Positions 7,190 to 15,825 of a DNA stretch of 64,000 nt are shown here, in pieces. The stretch is from positions 4,836,001-4,900,000 of the forward strand of contig NZ_CP115300.1 in the NCBI RefSeq assembly GCF_027625935.1, in the 5' to 3' direction. The notes beneath the pieces were generated by a model that was not told the DNA's origin, searched no databases, and was given only the letters and a program-made list of their open reading frames with translations. Positions within the stretch are counted from its first letter, which is position 1; every line of letters begins with the position of its first letter. The translations under genes were made by a program, and so were the position numbers. The DNA is from Streptomyces camelliae (GTDB lineage: Bacteria > Actinomycetota > Actinomycetes > Streptomycetales > Streptomycetaceae).

Positions 7190-8833
7190 TTACGGCGAGG
7201 GGGCGGAAGCCGAGGGAGAAGTGGGCGGGGTGGGGGCGGCGCCGGGCTTGACCGGGGTGGCCAGATGGCGGCTGACCTCGGCCGTCGTCTCGCCCAGCCC
7301 GCCCAGCCTGATCGCGTCCCAGGCCTGGAGGCGGCGGCTGTCCCGGTCGAAGTAGAGGATCGAGGCCTCGATCGGGGCGGGGTACTTGCCCTCCACCGCG
7401 CGCAGCCCGCTTCCGCCCGTGGAGCCCTCCATGCGGAGCCGGGTGCCGTAGGGCAGGATCTCGTCCCCCTCGTGGTGCAGATGGCCGCAGAGCACCAGCG
7501 GCACCTCGCCGTCCGTCTCGCGCGCCGCGGCCGGTTCGTGGGCGACGGCGACGTCCACCGGGGTGTGCCGGGCCTTCTGATCGCGCAGGGCACTGGCCAG
7601 CCGGTCGCCGGCCAGCTGCTCGGCCGCGTCGCCGCCCGGCACCGCCGAACGGTCGGGGGTGAACTGCGGATCCCCGATGCCCGCGAACCGCAGGCCCGCG
7701 ACCGTCTGCGCCCGGCCGTCGTCCAGGACGTGTACGTTCTTCATCCGCTCCAGATAGCGCTGGGTGATCCGCGAATCGTGGTTGCCGCGCACCCACACGT
7801 ACGGCACGCCCAGGCCCCTGACCGGGTCCAGGAAGCCGTTCTCGGCCGCTATCCCGTGGTCCATGGTGTCGCCGGAGTCGACGATCACGTTCACCTTGTA
7901 CTGCTCCACCAGCGAGGCGATGATCTTCCAGCTCGCCGGGTTGAGATGGATGTCCGACACGTGCAGGACCCGGATGGTGGAGGGGTCCGGCTGGTAGGCC
8001 GGGAGCGTGGAGGTGACGTCGTAGAGCTTCGTCACATTCGTCACCAGACGGGCCAGCTCCTTCTGGTAGACGTCGAACTCGGTGACGATGCTGCGCGCGT
8101 TGCCGACCACGGACGGCGCCGACGACAGCAGCCCCGAGTACTTCGGCTCCAGCACCGACTTCGGGTTCCAGGTGGCGTACGCCGACGCGCCCGAGGCGGC
8201 GAGCAGCGCCAGGGCCAGTCCGCCGGCCGCGAGGGCCCGGCGCGGGCGGCGGTAGACGGCGAGGCCGAGGGTGGTGGCGCCCACGACGACCGCGACGCAG
8301 GAGCGCACCGCCAGGTCCAGCGTGCCGTGCTCGACGTCCCGGGCCACCTCGTTCTGCAGGCCGGAGAGCCGCTCGGGGTGGTCGACCAGGGCCTGGGAGC
8401 GCACCGGGTCGAGCTGGTCGACGTCGACGTCCAGGCGGACCGGGGCCTCATGGCTGTCCAGGGTGAGCGCGCCCAGCGGCGAGATGTTGATCTTCGTGCC
8501 GCCGGTGAGGGAGGGGCGCAGCGCCATCGTCGTGTTCATCGGGCCGACCGGGGTCCGTACGTTCCCGACGATCAGCAGGCCCAGCCAGGCGCCGACGAGG
8601 ACGACGGCCGTGAGCCCGAGAGCGCTCAGCCAGGGGCGGGCGCCGGCTTCCGGGGCGGGGAGCGCGCGGGGCCTTCGGCGGGCGCCGGCTTCCGGGGTGC
8701 GGAGGGTGCGGGGCCTTCCGCCGGTGGGGCGTGCCGGGGTGCGGAGGGTACGGATGGGGCGCAGGCGTACGCGGTTCGTCAGCGTGCGCAGGGCTGCGAC
8801 CGTGCGGCGGGCGGCGACGGGGACGCGGACCAT
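7190..8833 (-). CDS. Membrane-anchored metallophosphoesterase
   Basis: A 547-residue protein. After an Arg-rich, proline-containing cytoplasmic N-terminus come membrane segments (LTAVVLVGAWLGLLIVGNV, SCVAVVVGATTLGLAVY, AAGGLALALLAASGASAYAT). The C-terminal half is a calcineurin-like phosphoesterase with the family signatures VLHVSDIHLNP, DSGDTMDHG, VRGNHDSR and LCGHLHHEG, which supply the dinuclear metal ligands (D, H, D, N, H, H). The substrate is unknown; this topology places the active domain outside the membrane. I choose ATG 8833 over GTG 8878, although neither has a strong ribosome site. It is divergent from the broken metallopeptidase gene, with about 100 bp between them. Confidence 0.88.
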   Translation of the reverse strand: MVRVPVAARRTVAALRTLTNRVRLRPIRTLRTPARPTGGRPRTLRTPEAGARRRPRALPAPEAGARPWLSALGLTAVVLVGAWLGLLIVGNVRTPVGPMNTTMALRPSLTGGTKINISPLGALTLDSHEAPVRLDVDVDQLDPVRSQALVDHPERLSGLQNEVARDVEHGTLDLAVRSCVAVVVGATTLGLAVYRRPRRALAAGGLALALLAASGASAYATWNPKSVLEPKYSGLLSSAPSVVGNARSIVTEFDVYQKELARLVTNVTKLYDVTSTLPAYQPDPSTIRVLHVSDIHLNPASWKIIASLVEQYKVNVIVDSGDTMDHGIAAENGFLDPVRGLGVPYVWVRGNHDSRITQRYLERMKNVHVLDDGRAQTVAGLRFAGIGDPQFTPDRSAVPGGDAAEQLAGDRLASALRDQKARHTPVDVAVAHEPAAARETDGEVPLVLCGHLHHEGDEILPYGTRLRMEGSTGGSGLRAVEGKYPAPIEASILYFDRDSRRLQAWDAIRLGGLGETTAEVSRHLATPVKPGAAPTPPTSPSASAPSP

Positions 8834-8929
8834 TGGTCCCGTATGCCCACGTACGGACGCGGATATGCGGCGCCGCACCGCAGTCGTACGAGCCGCTCGT
8901 ACGAAGCCGTCGTACCGGACAATGACCCT

Positions 8930-9220
8930 GTGCCGGAGATGACGCGTCAGGAGTTCGAGGAGCTGGTCGCCGAGGCGCTCGACCGGATCCCGCCGGAGCT
9001 GACGCGGCTCATGGACAACGTGGCGGTGTTCGTGGAGGACGAGCCCCCACCTACGACCCCGAGCTGCTCGGCCTGTACGAGGGCACCCCGCTGACCGACC
9101 GGCGCGAGTGGCACGCGGGCGTGCTGCCGGACCGGATCACCGTCTACCGGGGTCCGACGCTCAGGATGTGCGAGACCCGCGAGGACGTGGTCGTGGAGAC
9201 CGAGGTGACGGTGGTGCACG
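8930..9220 (+). pseudogene. Metallopeptidase gene, 5' fragment (frameshifted and split)
   Basis: Starting at GTG 8930 (or ATG 8939) this encodes the N-terminal part of a protein very similar to the intact metallopeptidase at 9348-9698: MTRQEFEELVAEALDRIPPE and on through VFVEDEP. A single-base change in the run of C residues near 9046-9050 breaks the frame; in another frame it continues as DPELLGLYEGTPLTDRREW to VTVVH. Similarity stops at about 9220, exactly at the first His of the HExxH zinc motif. The missing end reappears at 10012. So the gene is both frameshifted and split by an insertion. Confidence 0.85.
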
Positions 9221-9347
9221 GTACCCCGTTGTACATCTTTTCGAGGACGCTTCAGTCGATCGGGTGATGGCCGCAGGGCTTGTTATCACCGCCGTGCGAG
9301 GCGACGCGGGCATGCCCGGCGGGGAGGGTGTTCCGGGCGGCGGGGCG

Positions 9348-9698
9348 TCAGCCCCAGCCCAGTTCGTGGAGCCGTGCGTCCTCGATGCCGAAGTGGTGAG
9401 CCACCTCATGGATGACGGTCACGGCCACCTCGTGGACCACGTCCTCCGGTGTCTCGCAGAAGCGCAACGTGGGGCCCATGTAGATCGTGATCCGGTCCGG
9501 CAGCACTCCCGCGTACCACTCGCCACGCTCCGTGAGCGGTGTCCCCTCGTAGAGGCCGAGCAGCTCCGGGTCGTCGGCGGTCGGCTCGTCCTCCACGAAG
9601 ACAGCCACGTTGTCCATGACCCGGGTCAGGTCCGGCGGGATCTGGTCCAGGGCCTGGCTGACGAGTTCTTCGAACGCTTCGCGGGTCATCTCCAGCAC
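9348..9698 (-). CDS. Zinc metallopeptidase family protein (intact copy)
   Basis: A 116-residue protein of the small actinobacterial zincin-like family. The motif HEVAHHFGIEDARLHELGWG at the C-terminus contains HExxH (His, Glu, His) and a following His/Asp, so the metal site looks complete. The family's substrate is not known to me. GTG 9698 lies about six bases after GACAAT, a possible -10 of a leaderless transcript; ATG 9689 is the alternative. The broken copy on the other strand shares the same GACAAT-GTG arrangement. The gene lies inside the insert that destroyed that copy, so it may supply the lost function. Confidence 0.85.
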   Translation of the reverse strand: MLEMTREAFEELVSQALDQIPPDLTRVMDNVAVFVEDEPTADDPELLGLYEGTPLTERGEWYAGVLPDRITIYMGPTLRFCETPEDVVHEVAVTVIHEVAHHFGIEDARLHELGWG

Positions 9699-9781
9699 AT
9701 GGCCATTGTCGGGGACGGCCGACTGAATCCGGGTACGCAAATGCCCCGCCCGCGTGCCACGGGGGCGTGTGCACAGAGCAG

Positions 9782-9822
9782 CCGGCTCGCTGAGTTTTGA
9801 TTCGCCACCCTCAGCGAGCCGG
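9782..9822. terminator. 12-bp-stem hairpin upstream of the intact metallopeptidase
   Basis: CCGGCTCGCTGA (9782-9793) pairs perfectly with TCAGCGAGCCGG (9811-9822) around a 17-nt, T-rich loop. It could be a transcription terminator brought in with the insert, or part of its boundary structure. Confidence 0.5.
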
Positions 9823-10011
9823 GGCTGGCGGGGGCTCCACTTCTCATGGATGCCCCTTGAGCAAGCGGGGTCAGGGAACCTGCCCGGTCCGACAGCAGAC
9901 GGGACAGTCGGAGCTGTCGGACCCTCCGCAGTGCACCACACCGCACGCTGATCAGTGCAGTACCCGCAGATGTCCCCGTAGTTCCACAGGGTCCAAGGGG
10001 GATGGCTTACT

Positions 10012-10062
10012 CATCACTTCGGCATCGACGACGCCCGGCTGCACACGCTCGGCTACGGCTGA
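10012..10062 (+). pseudogene. Metallopeptidase gene, 3' fragment
   Basis: Encodes HHFGIDDARLHTLGYG and a stop, the exact C-terminal counterpart of the 5' fragment ending at 9220 and parallel to HHFGIEDARLHELGWG of the intact paralogue. It is stranded by the insert and has no start of its own. Confidence 0.85.
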
Positions 10063-10085
10063 GCGGCGAGCGCGTGCGCCGCCGG

Positions 10086-10161
10086 GCGCGGATGCGCGAC
10101 GGCTGGGCGCGGATGCGCGACGGCTGGGCGCCGATGCGGGCGGGGCGCCGATGCGGGCGGG
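10086..10161. repeat. Short tandem repeats (2x21 bp, 2x17 bp)
   Basis: Two perfect 21-bp copies (10086-10106, 10107-10127) begin GCGCGGATGCGCGACGGC, followed by two 17-bp copies of GCGCCGATGCGGGCGGG (10128-10161). The units are related, so this is one decaying minisatellite-like array just after the split metallopeptidase. Confidence 0.8.
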
Positions 10162-10232
10162 GCGCGTGTCCTCTTGCGGGCGGGGGGAGTTGGGGAGGTT
10201 GACTCTCTTCCTTGCCCTCGGAGGTGGCCGCC

Positions 10233-10763
10233 GTGCGCCCCTTGTACGTACCCGTCCGGCTCGCCGTCACCGTGCTGGCCGTCGCCACGGCGGCCGGCTG
10301 TGTGAACGTGGGTGACGACGCCGGCCGGGCCCGGCCCTCCCACTCGGCGGACCGGCACGGCGGCGAGGCGCCGGACGGCGGCCCGGTGGACAGCGTCGGC
10401 GGCCGGCAGCACGGCGGCTCCGCGGGCGACGGCAAGCACGGCAACGGCGGCAAGGCGAAGCCCGGCGAGTCGCCCAGTGCGTCGGCGGCCCCGTCCGCCG
10501 CGGGCAGCGCGTCCGCGCCCCCCGTCCGGCCCGGCAAGCCCGGTAAGCCGCAGCAGACCCCCGACCCCGGGGGCCCGCCGCCGACCGCGGCCCCGTCCAC
10601 CCCGCCGGCCACCTCCGAGCCGCCCGCACCCCCGGCCTCCACCCCGCCGCCCCCGCCCCCCTCGGAGTCCCCGACGCCCGAGCCGTCCTCCTCGGCGCAC
10701 GAGGGCACGGGACCCCAGCTGGTCCAGCGCGAGCCGGCCCCTGAGGCGGGTGCACCGGCGTGA
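10233..10763 (+). CDS. Pro/Ser-rich putative lipoprotein
   Basis: A 176-residue protein beginning with a lipoprotein signal: RPLYVPVR, a hydrophobic stretch and the lipobox-like TAAGC, after which the Cys would be lipidated. The rest is disordered: a Gly/His/Lys-rich section followed by long Pro/Ser/Thr/Ala repeats (PPPPPPSESPTPEPSSS) typical of cell-wall-spanning linkers. There is no catalytic domain. GTG 10233 is chosen because GGAGGT lies 7 nt upstream and it starts directly on the signal peptide. The function is unknown; it probably occupies the wall space. Confidence 0.65.
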   Translation: MRPLYVPVRLAVTVLAVATAAGCVNVGDDAGRARPSHSADRHGGEAPDGGPVDSVGGRQHGGSAGDGKHGNGGKAKPGESPSASAAPSAAGSASAPPVRPGKPGKPQQTPDPGGPPPTAAPSTPPATSEPPAPPASTPPPPPPSESPTPEPSSSAHEGTGPQLVQREPAPEAGAPA

Positions 10764-10995
10764 GCGGCCGAGCCGAACCGGCGCCGACCTGCGGCGATGA
10801 GGCTCGGTTTGCCTTCAGGGGTGTTGGGTGCGTATGGTGGCAGATCGTTTGATCCCATTTGCCCGGCGCCACCACAGAGCGCGCCGTGTGGCGCGTACTC
10901 TCCTTTGCCGTGGCGGACCGCATTGAGGCGGTCGTGAGCGAATCACGGAGTTGACGGGCGCGTGCCGAAGAGACTCCGGAAGGTTTCGCATTCGC

Positions 10996-13242
10996 ATGTC
11001 CGTGTCCAGTACTGACCAGTTCGTCGTGTCCGAGAACGAGCTCGCCGAGCTCGACCAGGAAATCGTCGACGCGACGACCGAGGTCACCGAGGCCGCAGAG
11101 GCCGCTGACACCACCCCCCAGTCCCCCCAGATCACCTTCGCCGACCTCGGCCTGCCCGAGGGCATCGTGCGCAAGCTCGCACAGAACGGCGTGACGACCC
11201 CCTTCCCGATCCAGGCCGCGACCATCCCGGACGCCCTGACCGGCAAGGACATCCTCGGCCGCGGCCGCACCGGCTCCGGCAAGACCCTCTCCTTCGGTCT
11301 GCCGACCCTGGCCACGCTGGCCGGCGGCCGCACCCAGAAGCACAAGCCCCGCGCGGTCATCCTCACCCCGACCCGCGAGCTGGCCATGCAGGTCGCCGAC
11401 GCCCTCCAGCCGTACGGCGACGTCCTCGGCCTGAAGATGAAGGTCGTCTGCGGCGGCACCTCCATGGGCAACCAGATCTACGCCCTGGAGCGCGGCGTCG
11501 ACATCCTCGTCGCCACGCCCGGCCGGCTGCGCGACATCATCAACCGTGGCGCCTGCTCCCTGGAGGACGTGCAGATCGCCGTCCTGGACGAGGCCGACCA
11601 GATGTCCGACCTGGGCTTCCTGCCCGAGGTCACCGAGCTGCTCGACCAGGTCCCGGCGGGCGGCCAGCGCATGCTCTTCTCCGCCACGATGGAGAACGAG
11701 ATCCAGACCCTCGTCGACCGCTACCTGAACAGCCCCGTCTCGCACGAGGTGGACGCGGCCCAGGGCGCGGTGACGACCATGTCGCACCACATCCTCATCG
11801 TGAAGCCCAAGGACAAGGCGCCGGTCACCGCCGCGATCGCCTCCCGCAAGGGCCGCACGATCATCTTCGTCCGCACCCAGCTGGGCGCCGACCGCGTCGC
11901 CGAGCAGCTGCGCGAGGCCGGCGTGAAGGCCGACGCGCTGCACGGCGGCATGACCCAGGGCGCCCGTACCCGCACCCTGGCCGACTTCAAGGACGGCTAC
12001 GTCAACGTCCTGGTCGCCACCGACGTCGCCGCCCGAGGCATCCACGTCGACGGCATCGACCTGGTCCTGAACGTGGACCCGGCCGGCGACCACAAGGACT
12101 ACCTGCACCGCGCCGGCCGTACGGCCCGCGCCGGGCGCACCGGTACGGTCGTCTCGCTGTCCCTGCCGCACCAGCGGCGCCAGATCTTCCGCCTGATGGA
12201 GGACGCCGGCGTCGACGCCGCGCGCCACATCATCCAGGGGGCCGGCGCCTTCGACCCGGAGGTCGCCGAGATCACCGGCGCCCGCTCCATGACCGAGGTC
12301 CAGGCCGAGTCCGCGAACAACGCCGCCCAGCAGGCCGAGCGCGAGGTCGCCCAGCTCACCAAGCAGCTGGAGCGTGCCCAGCGCCGCGCGGCCGAGCTGC
12401 GCGAGGAGTCCGACCGGCTGGTCGCCCGGGTCGCCCGCGAGCGCGGCGAGGACCCCGAGGCCGCGGTGGCCGAGGCCCAGGCGACGGCCGCGGAGGAGCT
12501 GGCGGTGGCCGAGGCCAAGGCCGCAGCCGCCGCCGCGCAGCAGGCCGAGCGGGCCGAGCGCGACGAGCGTCCGGCGGCTTCGGCGCCGTACGAGCGCCGG
12601 GAGCGGCGGGGCTTCGACCGCGACCGTGGTGAGCGCGGCGAGCGGGGCGGCTTCGAGCGCCGTGAGGACCGTCGCCCCTTCGACCGGGACCGTGACCGGG
12701 GCGGTGACCGTGGTGGCCGTACCTTCGAGCGCCGCGAGGACCGGGGTGGCTTCGAGCGCCGCGACGACCGTCGTGACGACCGTGGTGGCCGTGGCTTCGA
12801 GCGCCGCGACGACCGCCGTGACGACCGCCGTCCGTTCGACCGCGACCGGGGCGGCGACCGTCCGTTCAACCGCGACCGCCGTGACGACCGTGGCGGCCGT
12901 GGCTTCGAGCGCCGCGACGACCGTCGTTCCTTCGACCGCGACCGCGACCGTGACCGGAGCTTCGACCGTGACCGTGACCGGGGCTTCGACCGTGACCGTG
13001 GGGGCGACCGCGGTGGCCGTTCCTTCGAGCGCCGTGACGACCGTGGCGGCTTCCGCCGGGACGAGCGCGGTGGCCACGGGCACCGGGGCAGCGACCGTCC
13101 GTTCAACCGCGACCGCCGCGACGACCGCCCGGGCTTCCGCTCCGGCGGCCACGACCGCCCCTTCGGCCGTCGTGACGACCACCGCGGCACCGGCTCGTTC
13201 GGCCGCCGCGAGGACAAGCCGCGCTGGAAGCGCAACGGCTGA
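10996..13242 (+). CDS. DEAD-box RNA helicase with long RDR/RGG tail
   Basis: A 748-residue helicase. After an acidic N-terminus come the Q motif (FPIQ, ~70-73), Walker A RTGSGKT (~91-97), PTREL, DEAD within VLDEADQM (~198), SAT (~229) and HRAGRTARAG (~372). The core is followed by an Ala/Glu-rich coiled-coil-like linker (~440-530) and about 200 residues of FDRDRG/FERRDD/RGG-like repeats. Such basic-acidic tails bind RNA and favour condensates, and cold-shock and ribosome-assembly helicases of the CsdA/DeaD/RhlE group carry them. The ATG 10996 follows GGAAGG. A strong terminator closes the gene. Confidence 0.93.
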   Translation: MSVSSTDQFVVSENELAELDQEIVDATTEVTEAAEAADTTPQSPQITFADLGLPEGIVRKLAQNGVTTPFPIQAATIPDALTGKDILGRGRTGSGKTLSFGLPTLATLAGGRTQKHKPRAVILTPTRELAMQVADALQPYGDVLGLKMKVVCGGTSMGNQIYALERGVDILVATPGRLRDIINRGACSLEDVQIAVLDEADQMSDLGFLPEVTELLDQVPAGGQRMLFSATMENEIQTLVDRYLNSPVSHEVDAAQGAVTTMSHHILIVKPKDKAPVTAAIASRKGRTIIFVRTQLGADRVAEQLREAGVKADALHGGMTQGARTRTLADFKDGYVNVLVATDVAARGIHVDGIDLVLNVDPAGDHKDYLHRAGRTARAGRTGTVVSLSLPHQRRQIFRLMEDAGVDAARHIIQGAGAFDPEVAEITGARSMTEVQAESANNAAQQAEREVAQLTKQLERAQRRAAELREESDRLVARVARERGEDPEAAVAEAQATAAEELAVAEAKAAAAAAQQAERAERDERPAASAPYERRERRGFDRDRGERGERGGFERREDRRPFDRDRDRGGDRGGRTFERREDRGGFERRDDRRDDRGGRGFERRDDRRDDRRPFDRDRGGDRPFNRDRRDDRGGRGFERRDDRRSFDRDRDRDRSFDRDRDRGFDRDRGGDRGGRSFERRDDRGGFRRDERGGHGHRGSDRPFNRDRRDDRPGFRSGGHDRPFGRRDDHRGTGSFGRREDKPRWKRNG
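12598..13230 (+). repeat. Coding repeats for Arg/Asp-rich helicase tail
   Basis: Imperfect repeats of units such as GACCGTGACCG and TTCGAGCGCCG encode FDRDRD, FERRDDR and GGRGFERR. The array is prone to expansion and contraction and to slippage, so its length is likely to vary between strains. Confidence 0.7.
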
Positions 13243-13258
13243 CGCCGAGTGACCTGAG

Positions 13259-13296
13259 AAGGGCCCGTACGACCACGACGTCGTACGGGCCCTTTT
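13259..13296 (+). terminator. Rho-independent terminator of the helicase gene
   Basis: AAGGGCCCGTACGAC pairs with GTCGTACGGGCCCTT around a short loop and is followed by TTTTT (up to 13297), a textbook intrinsic terminator about 15 bp after the helicase stop. Confidence 0.9.
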
Positions 13297-13357
13297 TGGC
13301 CATCCGTTGCCACCGAGTGACGCATGTCATGCCCTCGGCGAGGGAATCGCTGGGGGC

Positions 13358-14872
13358 ATGACAGATGACGCGAGAGTGAGCGGACCGCAGGGCCTCACGG
13401 ACGAGGAACGGCTGGCCCAGCTCGGCTACACCCAGGTCCTCGCCCGCCGGATGTCGGCGTTCTCGAACTACGCCGTCTCCTTCACGATCATCTCGGTGCT
13501 GTCGGGCTGTCTGACGCTGTACCTCTTCGGCATGACCACCGGTGGCCCCGCGGTGATCACCTGGGGCTGGGTCGCGGTCGGCTTGATGACGCTGTTCGTG
13601 GGCCTGTCGATGGCCGAGATCTGCTCGGCGTACCCGACCTCGGCGGGCCTGTACTTCTGGGCCCACCGCCTCGCACCGCCGCGCTCGGCGGCGGCCTGGG
13701 CGTGGTTCACGGGCTGGTTCAACGTGCTGGGCCAGGTCGCGGTGACCGCGGGCGTCGACTTCGGCGCGGCCTCCTTCCTCGGCGCGTACCTGGACCTCCA
13801 GTTCGACTTCAACGTGACCCCGGGCCGCACGGTCCTGCTCTTCGCCGCGATCCTCGTCCTGCACGGCCTGCTGAACACCTTCGGCGTGCGGATCGTCGCC
13901 TTCCTGAACGACGTGAGCGTGTGGTGGCACGTGCTCGGCGTCGCCGTGATCGTCGGCGCGCTCGCCCTCGTCCCGGACCACCACCAGTCGGCGTCGTTCG
14001 TGTTCACGAAGTTCGTCAACGAGACGGGCTGGGGCAGCGGCCCGTACGTCGTCCTGCTGGGCCTGCTGATGGCCCAGTACACCTTCACCGGCTACGACGC
14101 CTCCGCGCACATGACGGAGGAGACCCACGACGCGGCGACGGCCGGCCCGAAGGGCATCGTCCGCTCGATCTGGACGTCCTGGATCGCCGGCTTCGTCCTC
14201 CTGCTGGGCTTCACGTTCGCGATCCAGTCGTACGACAAGGAGCTGGCGTCCCCCACGGGCGCGCCTCCCGCCCAGATCCTCCTGGACGCGCTGGGCGCGA
14301 CGACGGGCAAGCTGCTGCTCCTGGTCGTCATCGGGGCCCAGCTCTTCTGCGGGATGGCCTCGGTGACCGCCAACAGCCGCATGATCTACGCCTTCTCGCG
14401 TGACGGCGCGCTGCCCTTCTCGCGCGTCTGGCACACGGTCAGCCCGCGCACCCGCACCCCCGTGGCGGCGGTCTGGCTGGCCGCGCTCGGCGCCCTCGTC
14501 CTCGGCCTGCCCTACCTGATCAACTCGACGGCGTACGCGGCGGTGACGTCGATCGCGGTGATCGGCCTGTACATCGCGTACGTCATCCCGACCTTCCTCC
14601 GCGTTCGCAAGGGTGCCGCCTTCGCCCGCGGGCCGTGGCACCTGGGCCGCTGGTCGGGGCCGATCGGAGTCGTCTCGGTGGGGTGGGTGCTGACGATCAC
14701 GATCCTCTTCATGCTCCCGCAGGTCTCCCCGGTCACCTGGAAGACGTTCAACTACGCCCCCGTCGCCGTCCTCGCCGTCCTGGGCTTCGCGGCGGCCTGG
14801 TGGCTCGCCTCGGCCCGCCACTGGTTTCTCACCGAGGACCGGGCCGCCGCTCCCAACCTGGTCGAAAAGTGA
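13358..14872 (+). CDS. APC-family amino acid permease
   Basis: A 504-residue, 12-segment transporter of the amino acid/polyamine/organocation superfamily. The N-terminus has the LAQLGYTQVLARRMSAFSNY stretch, then FTIISVLSG, seen in GABA/basic amino-acid permeases of the bacterial BAT group. The helix-1 and helix-6 regions and the long alternating hydrophobic pattern fit the family, as does the size. Substrate specificity cannot be read; amino acid or choline-like uptake is likely. The ATG 13358 follows a G-rich stretch; the open frame upstream of it lacks a ribosome site. It stands alone between a terminator and tRNA-Lys. Confidence 0.88.
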   Translation: MTDDARVSGPQGLTDEERLAQLGYTQVLARRMSAFSNYAVSFTIISVLSGCLTLYLFGMTTGGPAVITWGWVAVGLMTLFVGLSMAEICSAYPTSAGLYFWAHRLAPPRSAAAWAWFTGWFNVLGQVAVTAGVDFGAASFLGAYLDLQFDFNVTPGRTVLLFAAILVLHGLLNTFGVRIVAFLNDVSVWWHVLGVAVIVGALALVPDHHQSASFVFTKFVNETGWGSGPYVVLLGLLMAQYTFTGYDASAHMTEETHDAATAGPKGIVRSIWTSWIAGFVLLLGFTFAIQSYDKELASPTGAPPAQILLDALGATTGKLLLLVVIGAQLFCGMASVTANSRMIYAFSRDGALPFSRVWHTVSPRTRTPVAAVWLAALGALVLGLPYLINSTAYAAVTSIAVIGLYIAYVIPTFLRVRKGAAFARGPWHLGRWSGPIGVVSVGWVLTITILFMLPQVSPVTWKTFNYAPVAVLAVLGFAAAWWLASARHWFLTEDRAAAPNLVEK

Positions 14873-14959
14873 CACACTTCCCCGTGACGCGGCCGGTCCG
14901 GCAATACCCGATCGGAGACACGGCCGCGTCCGGCTATGCTCGGACAGGCAACATCGCCT

Positions 14960-15032
14960 GGGCCCTTAGCTCAATTGGCAGAGCAGTGGACTTTTAATCC
15001 ATTGGTTGTGGGTTCGAGTCCCACAGGGCCTA
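14960..15032 (+). tRNA. tRNA-Lys (TTT), integration target
   Basis: Plus strand: acceptor GGGCCCT/AGGGCCT (first pair G:U) with A discriminator, anticodon loop CTTTTAA (anticodon TTT), T arm TGTGGGTTCGAGTCCCACA. From the anticodon stem onward (14988-15032) the sequence is repeated exactly at 33493, so the tRNA's 3' half is the attachment site of the mobile element and was restored by the incoming copy. Confidence 0.95.
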
Positions 15033-15038
15033 CGGCTG
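14988..15038. repeat. attL core of the tRNA-Lys element (51 bp)
   Basis: 51 bp identical to 33493-33543, beginning GGACTTTTAATCC in the anticodon arm and ending 6 bp beyond the tRNA. This is the left copy of the direct repeat made by site-specific integration. Confidence 0.95.
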
Positions 15039-15124
15039 GTAGGCGGGGGATATGGCCCCTGACCTGCTATGCAGCGTCCGAGCCGGCGTCAGCTGGCTCG
15101 GACGCTGCTTCGTTTCCGGGCTCC

Positions 15125-15146
15125 TGCGTGAGCGATGCGTGAGCGG
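15125..15146. promoter_or_regulatory. Putative integrase arm-type site, left
   Basis: Two tandem 11-bp copies of TGCGTGAGCG(A/G). The same 22 bp occur at 33357-33378, inside the other end of the element and in the same orientation. The distance to the core is 86 bp here and 114 bp at the right, as expected for arm sites flanking an attP core. Confidence 0.75.
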
Positions 15147-15432
15147 GAAGCGCGGCCACCTGCGGCGGTTTTGTGTGAGACCGCCCTCAGCGGATACCCG
15201 GCGGGCGTGAGGTACGGCAGTGTGCCCCACGAGTGGGCCGTCTGCCCCGGATGTCTCCATGAGCCTCGGCAGGCGGTGCGCTCCTTACGGGCCTTACGGG
15301 TGAGCCCGTCCGGTGCTGCGGGTCGAGTCGGCCGGCGGCGTACGGTGGAGATACCGAGGGCATCACGCACTCCGGCCGTCCTGCCGGGTCGTCCTCGGCG
15401 AGAGACGAACCCCGGGCCGTCCGAGCGGCGGT

Positions 15433-15825
15433 GCGGAGACGGTGTTGGTGGGGTGCGTCTTCGGGTTTCCGGTGAGTCCCGTCAGCCGGTCCGAGCAGGG
15501 GTTGCAGGAGAGCGTCCAACGGCTCACCGGCTGTGCCCGGTTCCTGCTCCTCACCCAGGTCGTGGCGCACCAGCACCCACAGCGCCGCGACATCGGCCGC
15601 CGTCTGCAACAGCGTCTGCTGGCCGATGAGCGCACCGAGCTCGGAGTGGCCTCGCTGATTCCGGCCGACCGGGCCGGACAAGCCGCCTACGACTCGTGGG
15701 GCTGGCGGAACCACGGGGAGATGGTCGGGCTGCCCGGTCGGGGTGCTCCTTGCGTGTTGACCCTGTTCCGGGGAAGCGGGCCGTCGCTTCCAGCGCCTCA
15801 GGCCGCCCGTCCAGGCCGGGCGTAG
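15433..15825 (+). pseudogene. GNAT acetyltransferase remnant
   Basis: One frame encodes AETVLVGCVFGFPVS and then LLLTQVVAHQHPQRRDIGRRL, followed by QAAYDSWGWRNHGEMVGLPG. This is the C-terminal half of a GCN5-type acetyltransferase: the acetyl-CoA loop is Q/R-x-x-D/G-I-G-R and is followed by the YxxWGW signature. The N-terminal half and a credible start are missing, the RxxGIG glycine is changed to Asp (RRDIGR), and the tail is altered. It is probably a relic carried by the element. Confidence 0.6.

Larger units (their letters stand above)
9221..10011. other. ~790-bp insert splitting the metallopeptidase gene
   Basis: This stretch interrupts the plus-strand metallopeptidase between the zinc-motif His (9217-9219) and the downstream HHFGI (10012). 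It carries the complete minus-strand paralogue (9348-9698), 127 bp on one side and 313 bp on the other. I see no transposase, no convincing terminal inverted repeat and no clear target duplication; about eight bases of the target seem to be lost. 9699-10011 holds no supported gene beyond a 12-bp-stem hairpin at 9782-9822. Confidence 0.7.

Noticed and set aside
9108..9800. A 230-residue plus-strand frame across the split metallopeptidase
   Set aside because: It is the shadow of the minus-strand metallopeptidase and crosses the insert boundary.
10267..13182. A 971-residue open frame antisense to the DEAD-box helicase and lipoprotein genes
   Set aside because: Its Ala/Val/Thr repeats mirror the helicase tail repeats on the other strand; there is no start signal.
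12598..13230. Regular repeats considered as a CRISPR array
   Set aside because: The units are coding and variable in length, with no spacers.
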